A stretch of 11,124 nt of DNA from Antrodiella citrinella (GCA_004802725.1 SGPM01000585.1:1-11124), one strand, 5' to 3'. Shown: positions 1 through 7,506, counted from the first letter of the stretch. Program-made: numbers and translations. Notes: generated by a model not told the origin, from the letters alone.

Positions 1-305
1 ACGAGAAAGGTCCGGAAACGTACGATACAATGTCCGAGGGGGATACGATGTACGAACGGGGGCGTGAAAGAAGGTATCGGAGGTGGATGTATAGCTCTCG
101 CGTGGCTCCGGACGATGCGCGGACGGGAGTTCGGGGATTTCGGACCTCGCGGGTGATGCGCGGGTCGATCGTCGGAAGCTTCGGGTGTGAGTACGAGTCG
201 AAGTAGCGGGAGAGAAGCCTTCGGAGGTGCTGAAGTAGAGGAGGACGGGTGCTAGGAGGTGCGTAGTAGCGGCGCGCGGGTACCAGCGAGAATCGGGGCT
301 CATCA
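1..305 (-). repeat. Possible 3' LTR remnant of a degenerate Ty3/gypsy element
   Basis: On the minus strand this stretch directly follows a polypurine tract (306-314) and begins TGATGAG at 305, as an LTR should begin with TG. It is GC-rich. No TATA box, LTR end or second copy is visible, and the other boundary lies outside the window. The minus strand is also open in one frame from 339 to position 1, a frame that contains the pol relict next door. The resulting peptide is rich in Ser, Thr, Pro and Arg and resembles nothing known to me, so I do not call it a gene. The LTR identity rests only on its position after the tract. Confidence 0.3.
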
Positions 306-345
306 TCTCCCCCCAACTGAAATCTAGACCGTCCCTGGTCTACGC
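297..345 (-). pseudogene. Relict of a Ty3/gypsy pol C-terminus with polypurine tract
   Basis: Read on the minus strand, this segment encodes DGLDFSWGE, which matches DGQNFSWGED at the C-terminus of the pol at 2949-5280. Most of about 42 aligned bases are identical, including a run of six G preceded by AGTT. A TAG at 340-342 interrupts the frame just upstream, and nothing farther upstream resembles pol. The G-rich run (306-314) is probably the polypurine tract that primes plus-strand DNA synthesis. I infer a remnant of a sister copy of the element at 2949-5280, of which only the last dozen codons survive. Confidence 0.55.
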
Positions 346-630
346 GGCGGAGGGTCCTTGTGGGCGCACGCGCAGGAGATTGCCGACGAGATTGACATGG
401 AATGACGTACGTGTGGCGAACGATCGGTGGGCCGTCGAAATCGGACTCGGTGTCGATAGCGCGGCAGTCGCGTCCATACGCGGGAACGCGTAAAGGCCGC
501 GACCCTGAACACCTTCGAGTCTAGATAGATCCGTCGCGCTGGCGGTACCGGTTCCTCTCGCTCTTCTCCTCTTCTTTTCGCCCACTTCCACTACTTCGCC
601 CTTCTTACTCTGCCCTCTCCCCGAACAACC
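346..630 (+). promoter_or_regulatory. Putative promoter and leader of the Cys-cluster gene, with pyrimidine tract
   Basis: About 285 bp separate the retroelement relict from the ATG at 631. Positions 552-622 are a strong CT tract containing repeated CTCTTC/CTTCTT units and ending CCGAACAACC before the ATG. Such pyrimidine tracts just before or at the transcription start are common in fungal promoters. No convincing TATA box is seen. The start context (AACC before ATG, A at -4) is acceptable. The long minus-strand open frame across this region (340-687) shows no recognisable family and is treated as a shadow. Confidence 0.5.
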
Positions 631-2553
631 ATGACTTCTCACATCCGTGCCCCCATTTTCGCTGCCTCCCTTACACAAGTCGTCCAATGGCTCGACTTCA
701 AGACCTTCGGCCGTATGTCTTGGTATGACCGTGCGGTCCTACTGCTGGTAAGTCTTTCGCGTCGTTGTGGAACTGCTGACGGCTCTAATCGTGTCCTTGT
801 TGTAGCGCGAGGCTTCTGATGCCGCTCCTTCGTTAGACGATCTCAAGCTGGCCGGGGTTCGCATGGAGGTACGCGCCGCGCTGGCGAGTAGAGTGCTTAC
901 GGCGCACCCGCCGGCCGCGCTCTNNGAGGAATTAGCTATGCCGGTGACCCTCTCTGGTGCCGTTATTTTCGCGTCAGAACTCGACGAACTTGACACCGTC
1001 ACGGGTCCGGACCATGCTACGCAAGCCGCGAACATCGAGGAGAAATGGGCGGAGGCGGATGTAGTCTGGCGTGAAAAGGTATGTCCCACGCGCTCCTGGT
1101 TAGTGTTTCGACGATTCTGATGCATGTTCGAAAGGCCGTCCCGAAGGTCGCCGCCAAGGATACCGCTAAGTCGAGTACGCGTCCGCGCCCTCGTCCCGTT
1201 CCTAAAGCAACTACCCCCGCGGCTCCTTCCTCGCCTAGACCTGCCGCCAAACGCAAAGGCGCACCACTCAGCTCCGATGTCGAGGACTCCCCGCCGCCTC
1301 CTGTTGTATCAGGTACGCAAGTGGTGGTTTCCTCTCGTCTTTTCGCGCTCACTCCTGGTCGCCTCGTCGTAGGGAAAACACCGAGTTCGATGAAGGCTGC
1401 GACGAAAGCCGCCGGCCGCCCCGAACGCGCAGCTCGTCGCCGTCGCCCTGTCTGGTCCACTAAAACCGACGACGAGTACGACGGGACCGAAGATGATGCC
1501 CCGGCCGCTAGTCGACTCAAGAAGGAGACTGATCGAGTCGCCAAGCGACCCAAGATCGCGAGAACGGACAAAGAACCTTATCCCGACGAGGATCCCGCAG
1601 CAGTGCCGAGCGAGTGGTTCGTCTACCGGGAGCTGAAGGTACGTTATTGTTGTATTCTGTCCAGTTCGAAGGGCTGACTTGGGACTTCCCCACAGAAATG
1701 TCTCAAGTGCTCGGCCTCTCGGGCCCCAGGGGGTGCTGACTGCAAGATGTACCAGGGCGAGCCCGTTTGCCGCCGCTGCAAGCGTACTTCCCAGGGTTGC
1801 TACTGGGAGATATCTCCCGGCGCAATCCCCGTTAGTTACAGCGGGGGTCATAAACAAACCCGCGACGCCGCCGCCGCGTCAACCCGCGTCGAGAGCCACG
1901 TTCCGCCACCACCCCCTCCTTCGACACTCTTCGTTCCTCACTCGGAGGCTATTCGACCGGCCTTCCGGGTGGACGAGATTTCCTACGTCGAGGAGGTTCC
2001 TTCTTGCCTCGCCGCCATTCGACGCCGCGCCGCGCTTGCGCGTATTCATCCCGCGTCTCATCCTGCGTCGCGCGCTATTGCCGACGTGGTTGAGCAGTCG
2101 CTTGCCAACGCGCAGGTGCAGCTGACCACCGGGCTGTTGCTCGCCCGCTCCTTGATTCGTGACCGCGCTCCCGGTTTCAGGGGGCCTGAGGACGATCCGC
2201 AGGTACTCGACGAGCCTGTCGGCGACGATCGACCCATGGATTTTACTGAGGACGCTGACCACCCGGTCTTGTTCCGTCTTGCGACCCCGCTTATCGACGG
2301 CTCCTCCGGTCGGGCTTCTGCTTCGCCTACCCCTTCGCTTCCCTCTCGCTCCGTCGCTGCTGACGAGCCGCCCTCGCTCGCAGGTTCTCGCTCTCCACTC
2401 GGTCCTATTCTCGAGACTTCGCCCCCGAAGGCCGCCTCGCCTGGTGTCGATGCTGATGCTAATGGCTCCGATGGTGGTGCGAAGGAGGTCGGAGGCGACG
2501 ATGAGGACGACGCTATCGTCTCCGAGGAGGAGGAGGCCGGCGCCGAGGTCTGA
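631..2553 (+). CDS. Five-exon gene, unknown protein with a Zn2Cys6-like six-cysteine cluster
   Basis: I reconstruct exons 631-747, 806-1078, 1135-1312, 1373-1638 and 1696-2553, giving 1692 nt and about 563 aa. The introns are 58, 56, 60 and 57 bp, all GT-AG, starting GTAAGT, GTATGT, GTACGC and GTACGT; three have CTGAC/CTGAT/CTCAC-like branch sites, and the frame is kept through every junction. The third intron has no stop and a length divisible by three, so retention would add 20 residues. The N-terminal part (1-130) is probably helical. Residues about 131-278 are Pro/Ala/Lys/Arg-rich, low-complexity and basic. At 280-313 is C-x2-C-x10-C-x8-C-x2-C-x6-C, which resembles the fungal Zn2Cys6 DNA-binding cluster but with a first loop of 10 rather than about 6. 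The C-terminus is Ser/Pro-rich and ends in an Asp/Glu-rich tail. Two N at 924-925 leave one residue unknown. I do not recognise the family. Nuclear DNA or RNA binding is inference. Its GC-rich base use matches the neighbouring pol, so it may be retroelement-associated. Confidence 0.75.
1738..1800 (+). other. Six-cysteine cluster region within exon 5
   Basis: The last four cysteines of the cluster (residues 294, 303, 306, 313) lie in this interval; the first two (280, 283) are encoded at 1699-1710, just after the last intron. The second half, C-x2-C-x6-C with KRTSQG between the last two cysteines, is a close match to Zn2Cys6 transcription-factor spacing. The basic residues around it (CRRCKR) fit nucleic-acid contact. 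The long first loop and the position in mid-protein, not at the N-terminus, are unusual for a classical Zn2Cys6 factor. Confidence 0.6.
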
Positions 2554-2964
2554 GCTGTCGCCAGTAGATAGCGTGTCGTCGATACTTCTTGCACATTGTC
2601 GTGAATTCTCGGACCTGTTTATAATTAGTATACCTTCTGAATATCTGGCTATTGTGAATATATATAGTTTTTCTTGGGACTTGAGAGTAGGGATGAATGA
2701 GAGAAAACCAACAAAGCATTAAAAGAGAAAGTAAAAATGAAAATGGAGATCAGTGAGTGTAGTAGAACCATAGCTGGGATGTAAGATAAAATGAAAATAT
2801 GAGAACTCAGTGCACTGGAGAGGGAGAGGAGTGTCAAAAGCTTATAAAAACCTGTCCGCAACCTACGTAATATCGTCCGAATATCGCTGGAGCCCTACGA
2901 ACCGTGGTATAGTGTTCCGATCGGCGTCCGCAGCGGCAAGCGTCGGGCCTACTCGATAGGGTCA
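2554..2964 (-). repeat. Probable 3' LTR of the minus-strand Ty3/gypsy element (inner boundary clear, outer one not)
   Basis: On the minus strand a polypurine tract (GGGGGGAGGA, 2965-2974) is followed at 2964 by TGACCC, a possible LTR start. About 120 bases on is a TATA box (2842-2846), then a CT-rich stretch. Farther on the DNA turns AT-rich and unlike the GC-rich coding DNA on both sides. The LTR would have to end with CA somewhere between about 2560 and 2700; I could not fix the end, because no second LTR copy is in the window. The segment also holds the 3' untranslated region of the gene ending at 2553. The last 13 codons of pol run past the tract into it. Confidence 0.45.
2842..2846 (-). 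promoter_or_regulatory. TATA box of the putative LTR promoter, minus strand
   Basis: The minus strand reads TTTTTATAAGC here and is followed 15-30 bases later by a pyrimidine-rich stretch (CTCCTCTCCCTCTCC), a typical start-site environment. If active, it would fire towards the 3' end of the Cys-cluster gene on the other strand. Confidence 0.4.
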
Positions 2965-5280
2965 TCCTCCCCCCAACTGAAGTTCTGACCGTCCCCGGTC
3001 AGGAAGTACGATTCCGCGTCCTCCAGGTAATCCACCGCTGCTTCGTCGTCGTCGATAGCGTACGGGTCGAGCTCGGGGTCTGACGGAGGAACGGGAGGAG
3101 GTCCGAGGTACGCCGGGTCGTCGTCGCCTTGCGTGTCGGAGTCCATCATGTCTCGAAGCCTCTCCGGAGTGACGTCGAGCAGGTTCTCGGGGATCGGGAT
3201 GCTCTTTCGCGCGAAGTATCGGTAGACTCGGAAGGCTGCGATCGGTCGATGAAGCACGGCGCCGTCGAGTTCCGCGAGAATGTACGCGCCACCCTTGTTT
3301 CGACCGAGCGAGATCAACGGGCCCAGGTACCGCGGCCGCATCTTCCGGTTCAGAGCCTTCTCGATCGTCGTATTACGCATCAGGACCAGCTCGCCGGGTG
3401 CGAAGACCTCGGTCTGCAACGTCGCGGCGTGGTCCCGCTCGTAGATCAGTGCGTTCTTGTTCCGCTGCGCGTAAACTTTGCTGTGAATGGCGGCGAGATC
3501 CTCCTCCCTTCGCTGCAGTGCCGCGGCGCGCCGAGCGATGAGGTCGACTGTCGTAAGCATAGCGGTCGGCGGCGGAATGAGGAAGGTAGCTTCGATGATG
3601 TCGAGAGGCAGTACGGGATGGCAGCCAGTGAGCGCGAAGTACGGCGAACANCCGAGACGCTTCCNCGGNGTGACNCGCTCGGCCCACAACGCGTAGGGGA
3701 GATGCTGCATCCAACGATGTTCGTCGCCGTCGGCCAGCTTGTAGAGGATTTGCCGGAGGTCGAAGAAACCGTGCTCGACGATCCCGTTCGCGCGAGAGTT
3801 GTAGCCACTGATACNAATATGCTTTACGCCGCGGTGTTTCTCTAGCCAACCCATAGCTTTCACCAAAGATCCGCCGTTGTCCGTGATGATCTCNACGCAC
3901 ATCCCGTATCGACAGAGTATGTGCTCCTCGATCCATTTTCCTACGATGTCGGNGTTGTCCTTCGTGATNCCNGCGGCCTCCGGAAACGAAGTNACGGAAC
4001 ANCTCGCCTGAATGAGTAGATGCTTTCCCATAGAGAANGGCATGAATCCGACGTCGATGTGAACTCGGGCGAAAGGCGGAGCGGGAAGGGGAACCGTAGG
4101 CGGAATGTGAATGCGCGCGAGCTTCCGCTCTTGACACAAGTGACACGAGCGCACGTACCAATGCACGTCCTCTGCGAAATGCGGCCACCAGAAACGCAGC
4201 GCGACGTTGGACTTCGTAGCGAAGGTTCCGCGGTGTCCGATGTGATCGTGGCATTCGACGAGTACGTTTACGCGTTTCTCCGGTGGGATGTAGACCTTGT
4301 GCTGTCCTTGGGGATCCTTCTTGTAGATAACGTCGTCGCATATGAAGAATTGTAACGCATACTTGAGGAAAGGTTCGTAGGCCTCGTCGGACATTCCGGT
4401 CGGTCGCTCCGTCGTTCGCAACCAGGCCGCGACGAGTTCCATCCGCTGGTCAGCCTTTGGTGCGGAAGCCTTTCGAACGAATTGCGAGTACTTCGGAACC
4501 TCCTTGAAAGACATCGCGAACGTACTGGTGAGAGAGGTGTCCAAGGCTGCCATCGAGGGAGCGTACGGGAACATAGGGAGCGGGAGCGTCGTCGGCTGAA
4601 TCAAGTGCATCATTCCGCAAGTCTTGTCGATCCAGTCCTCGAACTCGGTCGGGTCGTAAAGGCTCTCGAGATCTCCGGGATAGGCACCGCATCGCGAAAG
4701 TCCGTCGGGCGAATGAAAGGAAGCGGGGACGTGGTAAAGGGTGAAATGGAACATAAGGATAGAGACGATCCAACAATTCAGCGTGGCGTTCGGCATGAGG
4801 TCGGGGTTACGCAGCATTCCGCGAACGTACGACGCGTCCAGCTCGACGATGAGCCGACGCACGCCGATGAGCGTAGACTTCGACGCACCCAATGCCCGGT
4901 ACAATCCGTAGAGCTCGAGCTTAGCCTGGCTGAACCGAGCCTCGCGATCGTTCAACGTGATAGAACAGAACCAGTTGTAGTATCGTTTCTGCAGGTTTTC
5001 GGGGTCGGTCTGTGCGATGAAGAATCCGATGGCGATCTTCGACGTATCGACGGCAAGGATGACGGGACAGGGCGAATTGTAGTCGATGGCTCGTAAGGCG
5101 GGACTGGCAAGAATGGCTTCCTTTAAGGTTCGCTGCGCTTCGATCTGAGCGGTCGACCACTCGAACACCGCGTCTTTCCTGGTCAGCTTCGTAATCGGTG
5201 CGGCGATCTTCCCGAAGTTGGACACGAAGTTCCGAAGGATGCCTGCGGTTCCGAGGAACGCTCGAGCCTCTGAGACATTC
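2949..5280 (-). pseudogene. pol: Ty3/gypsy pol, 5'-truncated: RT thumb, RNase H, H2C2 zinc finger, integrase
   Basis: An uninterrupted minus-strand frame runs from the junction at 5280 to TAG at 2949-2951. It opens in the RT thumb (FLGTAGILRNFVSNFGKIAAP), so the RT catalytic palm and everything before it are missing. Residues below are counted from the GTG at 5225. RNase H shows D60 (VDTSKIAIG), E104 and D130. The integrase zinc finger is H326-x4-H331 and C361-x2-C364. The integrase core has D391, D449 (ITDNGG) and E484 (VEHG), a correct D,D(35)E spacing. No chromodomain is apparent. The C-terminus is a long Pro/Asp/Glu-rich tail, and the polypurine tract is inside the coding sequence, 13 codons before the stop. 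Several N at about 3651-4037 leave residues unknown but introduce no forced frameshift. The intact frame suggests a fairly recent copy. The 5' end was cut by insertion of the element that starts at 5281. Confidence 0.9.
2965..2974 (-). other. Polypurine tract of the minus-strand element
   Basis: The minus strand reads GGGGGGAGGA directly before TGACCC. In LTR retrotransposons such a tract resists RNase H and primes plus-strand DNA. The same GT-TGGGGGGAG context recurs at 306-318 in the relict, which supports it as a conserved functional site, though it also codes for the WGE of the pol tail. Confidence 0.5.
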
Positions 5281-5500
5281 TGTTACAGTTTTCGGTAGTA
5301 ACTCTAGTTATTTTTCTTTTCTTTTTTTCTTTTATCTCTTCTTCTCATTTCGTCATCTGCATGACTCATTCCATCCCGTGACCTCACCGTTGTATGACTT
5401 GCTTATTCAACATAAGCAGTAGAGCTTACTCATCCTAGCTCATTGTATTACTAAGTCTCTCTTGCTTACTTTCTTCTTTGACTCGTCATATCTGTACTTG

Positions 5501-5507
5501 TATATAA
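5501..5507 (+). promoter_or_regulatory. LTR TATA box (TATATAA)
   Basis: TATATAA lies 35 bp before 5536, the first base of the segment complementary to the primer binding site. That is the expected distance from a TATA box to an RNA polymerase II start, so the box and the self-priming model support each other. Confidence 0.65.
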
Positions 5508-5535
5508 ACTAGCTGTCTCGCTGCGGACCATCCTC

Positions 5536-5545
5536 AGCTTGACCT
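5536..5545 (+). other. Predicted RNA 5'-end self-primer segment
   Basis: AGCTTGACCT here is the perfect reverse complement of AGGTCAAGCT at 5645-5654. In Tf1 of fission yeast the first 11 bases of the transcript pair with the primer binding site and are cleaved by RNase H to prime minus-strand DNA. Position and length fit that scheme; the actual transcript start is inferred from the TATA box only. Confidence 0.6.
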
Positions 5546-5644
5546 CCTTTGTTCAATACACAAAGCGTCCTAAGCAAGACCCAGACAGTGACATCACTAT
5601 TCAAACTGAACCTTGACTTGCCTATTACGCTTCGTCGTAACATT

Positions 5645-5654
5645 AGGTCAAGCT
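5645..5654 (+). other. Primer binding site, apparently for self-priming
   Basis: The site starts two bases after the LTR end, where a primer binding site belongs. It does not begin with the TGG that pairs with the CCA end of a mature tRNA. Instead it pairs over 10 of 10 bases with 5536-5545 in the LTR. The match does not extend at either end. Confidence 0.6.
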
Positions 5655-5700
5655 CACATCCCAGTGCCGACTTAAAACAAGTCTAGGCACCCAACTGTTG

Positions 5701-5724
5701 ATGCACCGTGGCGATCACCCCTAG
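5701..5724 (+). other. Seven-codon upstream ORF overlapping the gag start
   Basis: This is the first ATG after the LTR. It encodes MHRGDHP and stops at TAG (5722-5724), in a frame other than gag, overlapping the first gag codons. It may be incidental, or may reduce gag initiation. No homology is expected for such a short frame. Confidence 0.3.
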
Positions 5725-6991
5725 AACCAGAACTCAGATCCCTGACGACGCCACCCCCTTCGTAGAAGAAGGATTCGAAGACTATTACATAACCCAAAGT
5801 GAACAAGAAAACAAGGAGTTTTTATTCCACTTTGAAGGAAACCAGAACCCACCAGGGTGGTTCATCACCCACGACAGATACAAAAGACCCGACGGAACTT
5901 TCTATAACGACGCAAGAGCACGAGCTTTGCGCCTACCAGATTCGTGGTTCGAAGAAACAGATCGACCAGTAACCCCGGAACAAGTACCAGTTGTTCCTGT
6001 TGCGGCACCAGTCACACCGCCACAACCCCCACCGAACACTACCCGCACTCCGGCTGCACCCACTACCCAAAGAATCCGTCGCACACCTGCTACTATAGCC
6101 ATGACTACCCCTAACAGACCCGTTGAACTAAAGATAGGACAACCCCAAGCATTTGATGGAGATCGAACCAAAACGGAAAGATTCATCTCAGACTGCAAAC
6201 TCTATCTTCGGATCAATCAGAAAGTCTACGATGATCCGGAAAAGCAAGTTGGGTTCATCCTGTCGTTCATGAGCGAAGGAACCGCTGCCATATGGAAGGA
6301 GGATTATCTGGAACAAATCTTTGATCCCACCAACACCGTGGACTTTCCTAGAACCACGGAAGAACTCTACAGAAAGATCATAGATTTCTTCCAACCGATC
6401 AATGCCACCGCATCGGCAATCTCCGCCATCTGCAAACTTACCCAGAAAGGCACGGCAGAACAATATGTGGCAGACTTCCAGACTTTACTCGCCAGAACCA
6501 AGGACACACAATTAGAAACTCAGCGAAAATGGTTCCTCGATGGGCTCAGATCTGGACTTAGAGCCAGAGTAGCAAGTGAAACCATTGGAAAGACCAAGAT
6601 AGACGAGTACTATCAAGTGGCGATCGTTCTCGATCAGATCTATAAGGACTATAGTGGAGACAGGGAGAACAGTGGAAGGAGCGGAAGATACAGGACCCCG
6701 TTCAGGAGAAACATCAGAGCCTCCAACAATGACCCGAACACTCATCAGAGACTTTCTGATGAAGAACGCACCAGGTACATCAGAGAAGGGAGATGCTTCG
6801 CCTGCCATCAGACCGGGCACATTGCAAATCAATGTCCCAATCGGGAGAACAGAGGCCCTGCCAGGGGAAGACCTAACAGGGTCAGCCAGATCAGGGCCAT
6901 GATGCAAGGACTATCTGCCGAAGAAAGATCAGAGTTAGCCGAAGAAGCTCCGAACACCGCTCAGCCGGTCAATGTGCCGCAGAATTTTTGA
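5708..6991 (+). CDS. gag: Gag polyprotein with CCHC zinc knuckle (start codon apparently GTG)
   Basis: The frame is open for 427 codons. Gag forms the virus-like particle and packages the RNA. Residues about 132-320 match the retrotransposon gag domain (KIGQPQAFDGDRTKTERFI, later the AEQYVADFQTLL helix region). The nucleocapsid knuckle is C363-x2-C366-x4-H371-x4-C376, flanked by Arg/Gly-rich sequence. Residues about 75-115 are Pro/Thr-rich. A TGA at 5699-5701 bounds the frame upstream, and no ATG precedes codon 132 (6101). The GTG at 5708 sits in CACCGTGG, an ideal fungal start context with one base changed from ATG, so start-codon loss is likely. Alternatives are initiation at 6101 or non-AUG initiation. 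The first 131 codons are free of stops and protein-like, so I include them. The frame ends AAT TTT TGA. Confidence 0.88.
   Translation: MAITPRTRTQIPDDATPFVEEGFEDYYITQSEQENKEFLFHFEGNQNPPGWFITHDRYKRPDGTFYNDARARALRLPDSWFEETDRPVTPEQVPVVPVAAPVTPPQPPPNTTRTPAAPTTQRIRRTPATIAMTTPNRPVELKIGQPQAFDGDRTKTERFISDCKLYLRINQKVYDDPEKQVGFILSFMSEGTAAIWKEDYLEQIFDPTNTVDFPRTTEELYRKIIDFFQPINATASAISAICKLTQKGTAEQYVADFQTLLARTKDTQLETQRKWFLDGLRSGLRARVASETIGKTKIDEYYQVAIVLDQIYKDYSGDRENSGRSGRYRTPFRRNIRASNNDPNTHQRLSDEERTRYIREGRCFACHQTGHIANQCPNRENRGPARGRPNRVSQIRAMMQGLSAEERSELAEEAPNTAQPVNVPQNF
6985..6989 (+). promoter_or_regulatory. Possible -1 frameshift site between gag and pol
   Basis: Five T immediately precede the gag stop (TTT TGA), and the protease frame is -1 relative to gag and open across this point. 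A phenylalanine tRNA on TTT could slip back one base and re-pair perfectly, giving Gag-Pol. It is not a full X-XXY-YYZ heptamer, and no stem-loop was established downstream. Confidence 0.35.
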
Positions 6992-7506
6992 TCGGGTCAG
7001 CCGCCACGACGTCGGACTGGCCTCGTCTCGTTATCTCCCCTGTAATCATAGCCGATTTGAAAGACAATTCTATGAGAGTCAATATTCCAATCAGGGGGGA
7101 TAACAGACAGAAAACCGTCGAAACTGCCACATTAATTGACTCAGGAGCAGGAGGAGAATTCATTGATGAAGCCTTTGTACGCAACAACCATTGGCACACC
7201 ACCAGGCTTAGCCACCCAATTCCTGTATTCAATGTGGATGGAACCCCAAATCAACGAGGAGTCATTACCCAGGAACTATGGCTGGACATTCTGATCGGAA
7301 CAACCCCTCTGCCAACCAGATTCTATGTAACCTCTTTGGGAAAAGAATCACTGATCCTAGGACTTCCTTGGTTACGAAAGATCAATCCACATATCGATTG
7401 GAAGCAGGGAAGGATCGAGATAGATCCTAAAGAATACGACCTACAGTCTTTTGCAAGCAGATGTCATACCGATCAAACATTTCATGCACCTGCAGTGAAA
7501 GCATGA
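6988..7506 (+). pseudogene. pol: Pol remnant: retropepsin-type aspartic protease, then chimeric tail
   Basis: The frame overlaps the end of gag in the -1 frame and starts without an ATG, as expected for a product made by frameshifting. The protease cuts Gag-Pol. Counted from 6988, the active site is D51-S-G (LIDSGAGGEFID). The conserved late segment LILGLPWLRKINPHIDW follows, the usual lead-in to RT. Retroelement sequence ends near 7428 (about codon 147). The last 25 or so codons to TGA at 7504-7506 are the antisense strand of the HNH nuclease exon and are meaningless as protein. RT, RNase H and integrase are missing. The frame itself up to the junction is undamaged. Confidence 0.85.

Larger units (their letters stand above)
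5281..5642 (+). repeat. Complete 5' LTR (362 bp), TGTTAC...GTAACA
   Basis: The LTR begins TGTTAC and ends GTAACA, a perfect 6-bp terminal inverted repeat with the canonical TG...CA ends. It starts at the exact end of the interrupted pol homology, and a primer binding site follows two bases after its end. It contains a T/C-rich stretch (5311-5345), a TATA box at 5501-5507 and a predicted transcript start at about 5536. That gives U3 of about 255 bp and R plus U5 of about 107 bp. The R/U5 boundary cannot be placed without the 3' LTR. Confidence 0.85.
5281..7428 (+). mobile_element. Second Ty3/gypsy LTR retrotransposon, 3'-truncated, inserted in the first element
   Basis: The order is 5' LTR, primer binding site, gag, protease, which is the Ty3/gypsy order. 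The element starts exactly where the pol frame on the other strand stops being pol-like. It lacks RT, RNase H, integrase, polypurine tract and 3' LTR, because at 7428/7429 it is fused to an HNH nuclease gene. It is more AT-rich than the element it interrupts, so it is of a different lineage. A target-site duplication cannot be tested, since the far end is absent. It cannot move by itself, but could be mobilised only if a second LTR existed, which is not seen here. Confidence 0.88.

Noticed and set aside
340..687. 115-codon minus-strand open frame in line with the pol relict
   Set aside because: No recognisable domain, it overlaps the CT-rich leader and first exon of the plus-strand gene, and GC-rich DNA often gives long open frames.
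2649..2861. 70-codon hydrophobic minus-strand frame (Leu/Ser/Ile-rich)
   Set aside because: It lies in AT/CT-rich probable LTR sequence, which by itself gives hydrophobic translations; no family is recognised.
3373..4341. 322-codon minus-strand frame and other frames overlapping pol
   Set aside because: They are shadows of the pol frame, which has all catalytic motifs; these have none.
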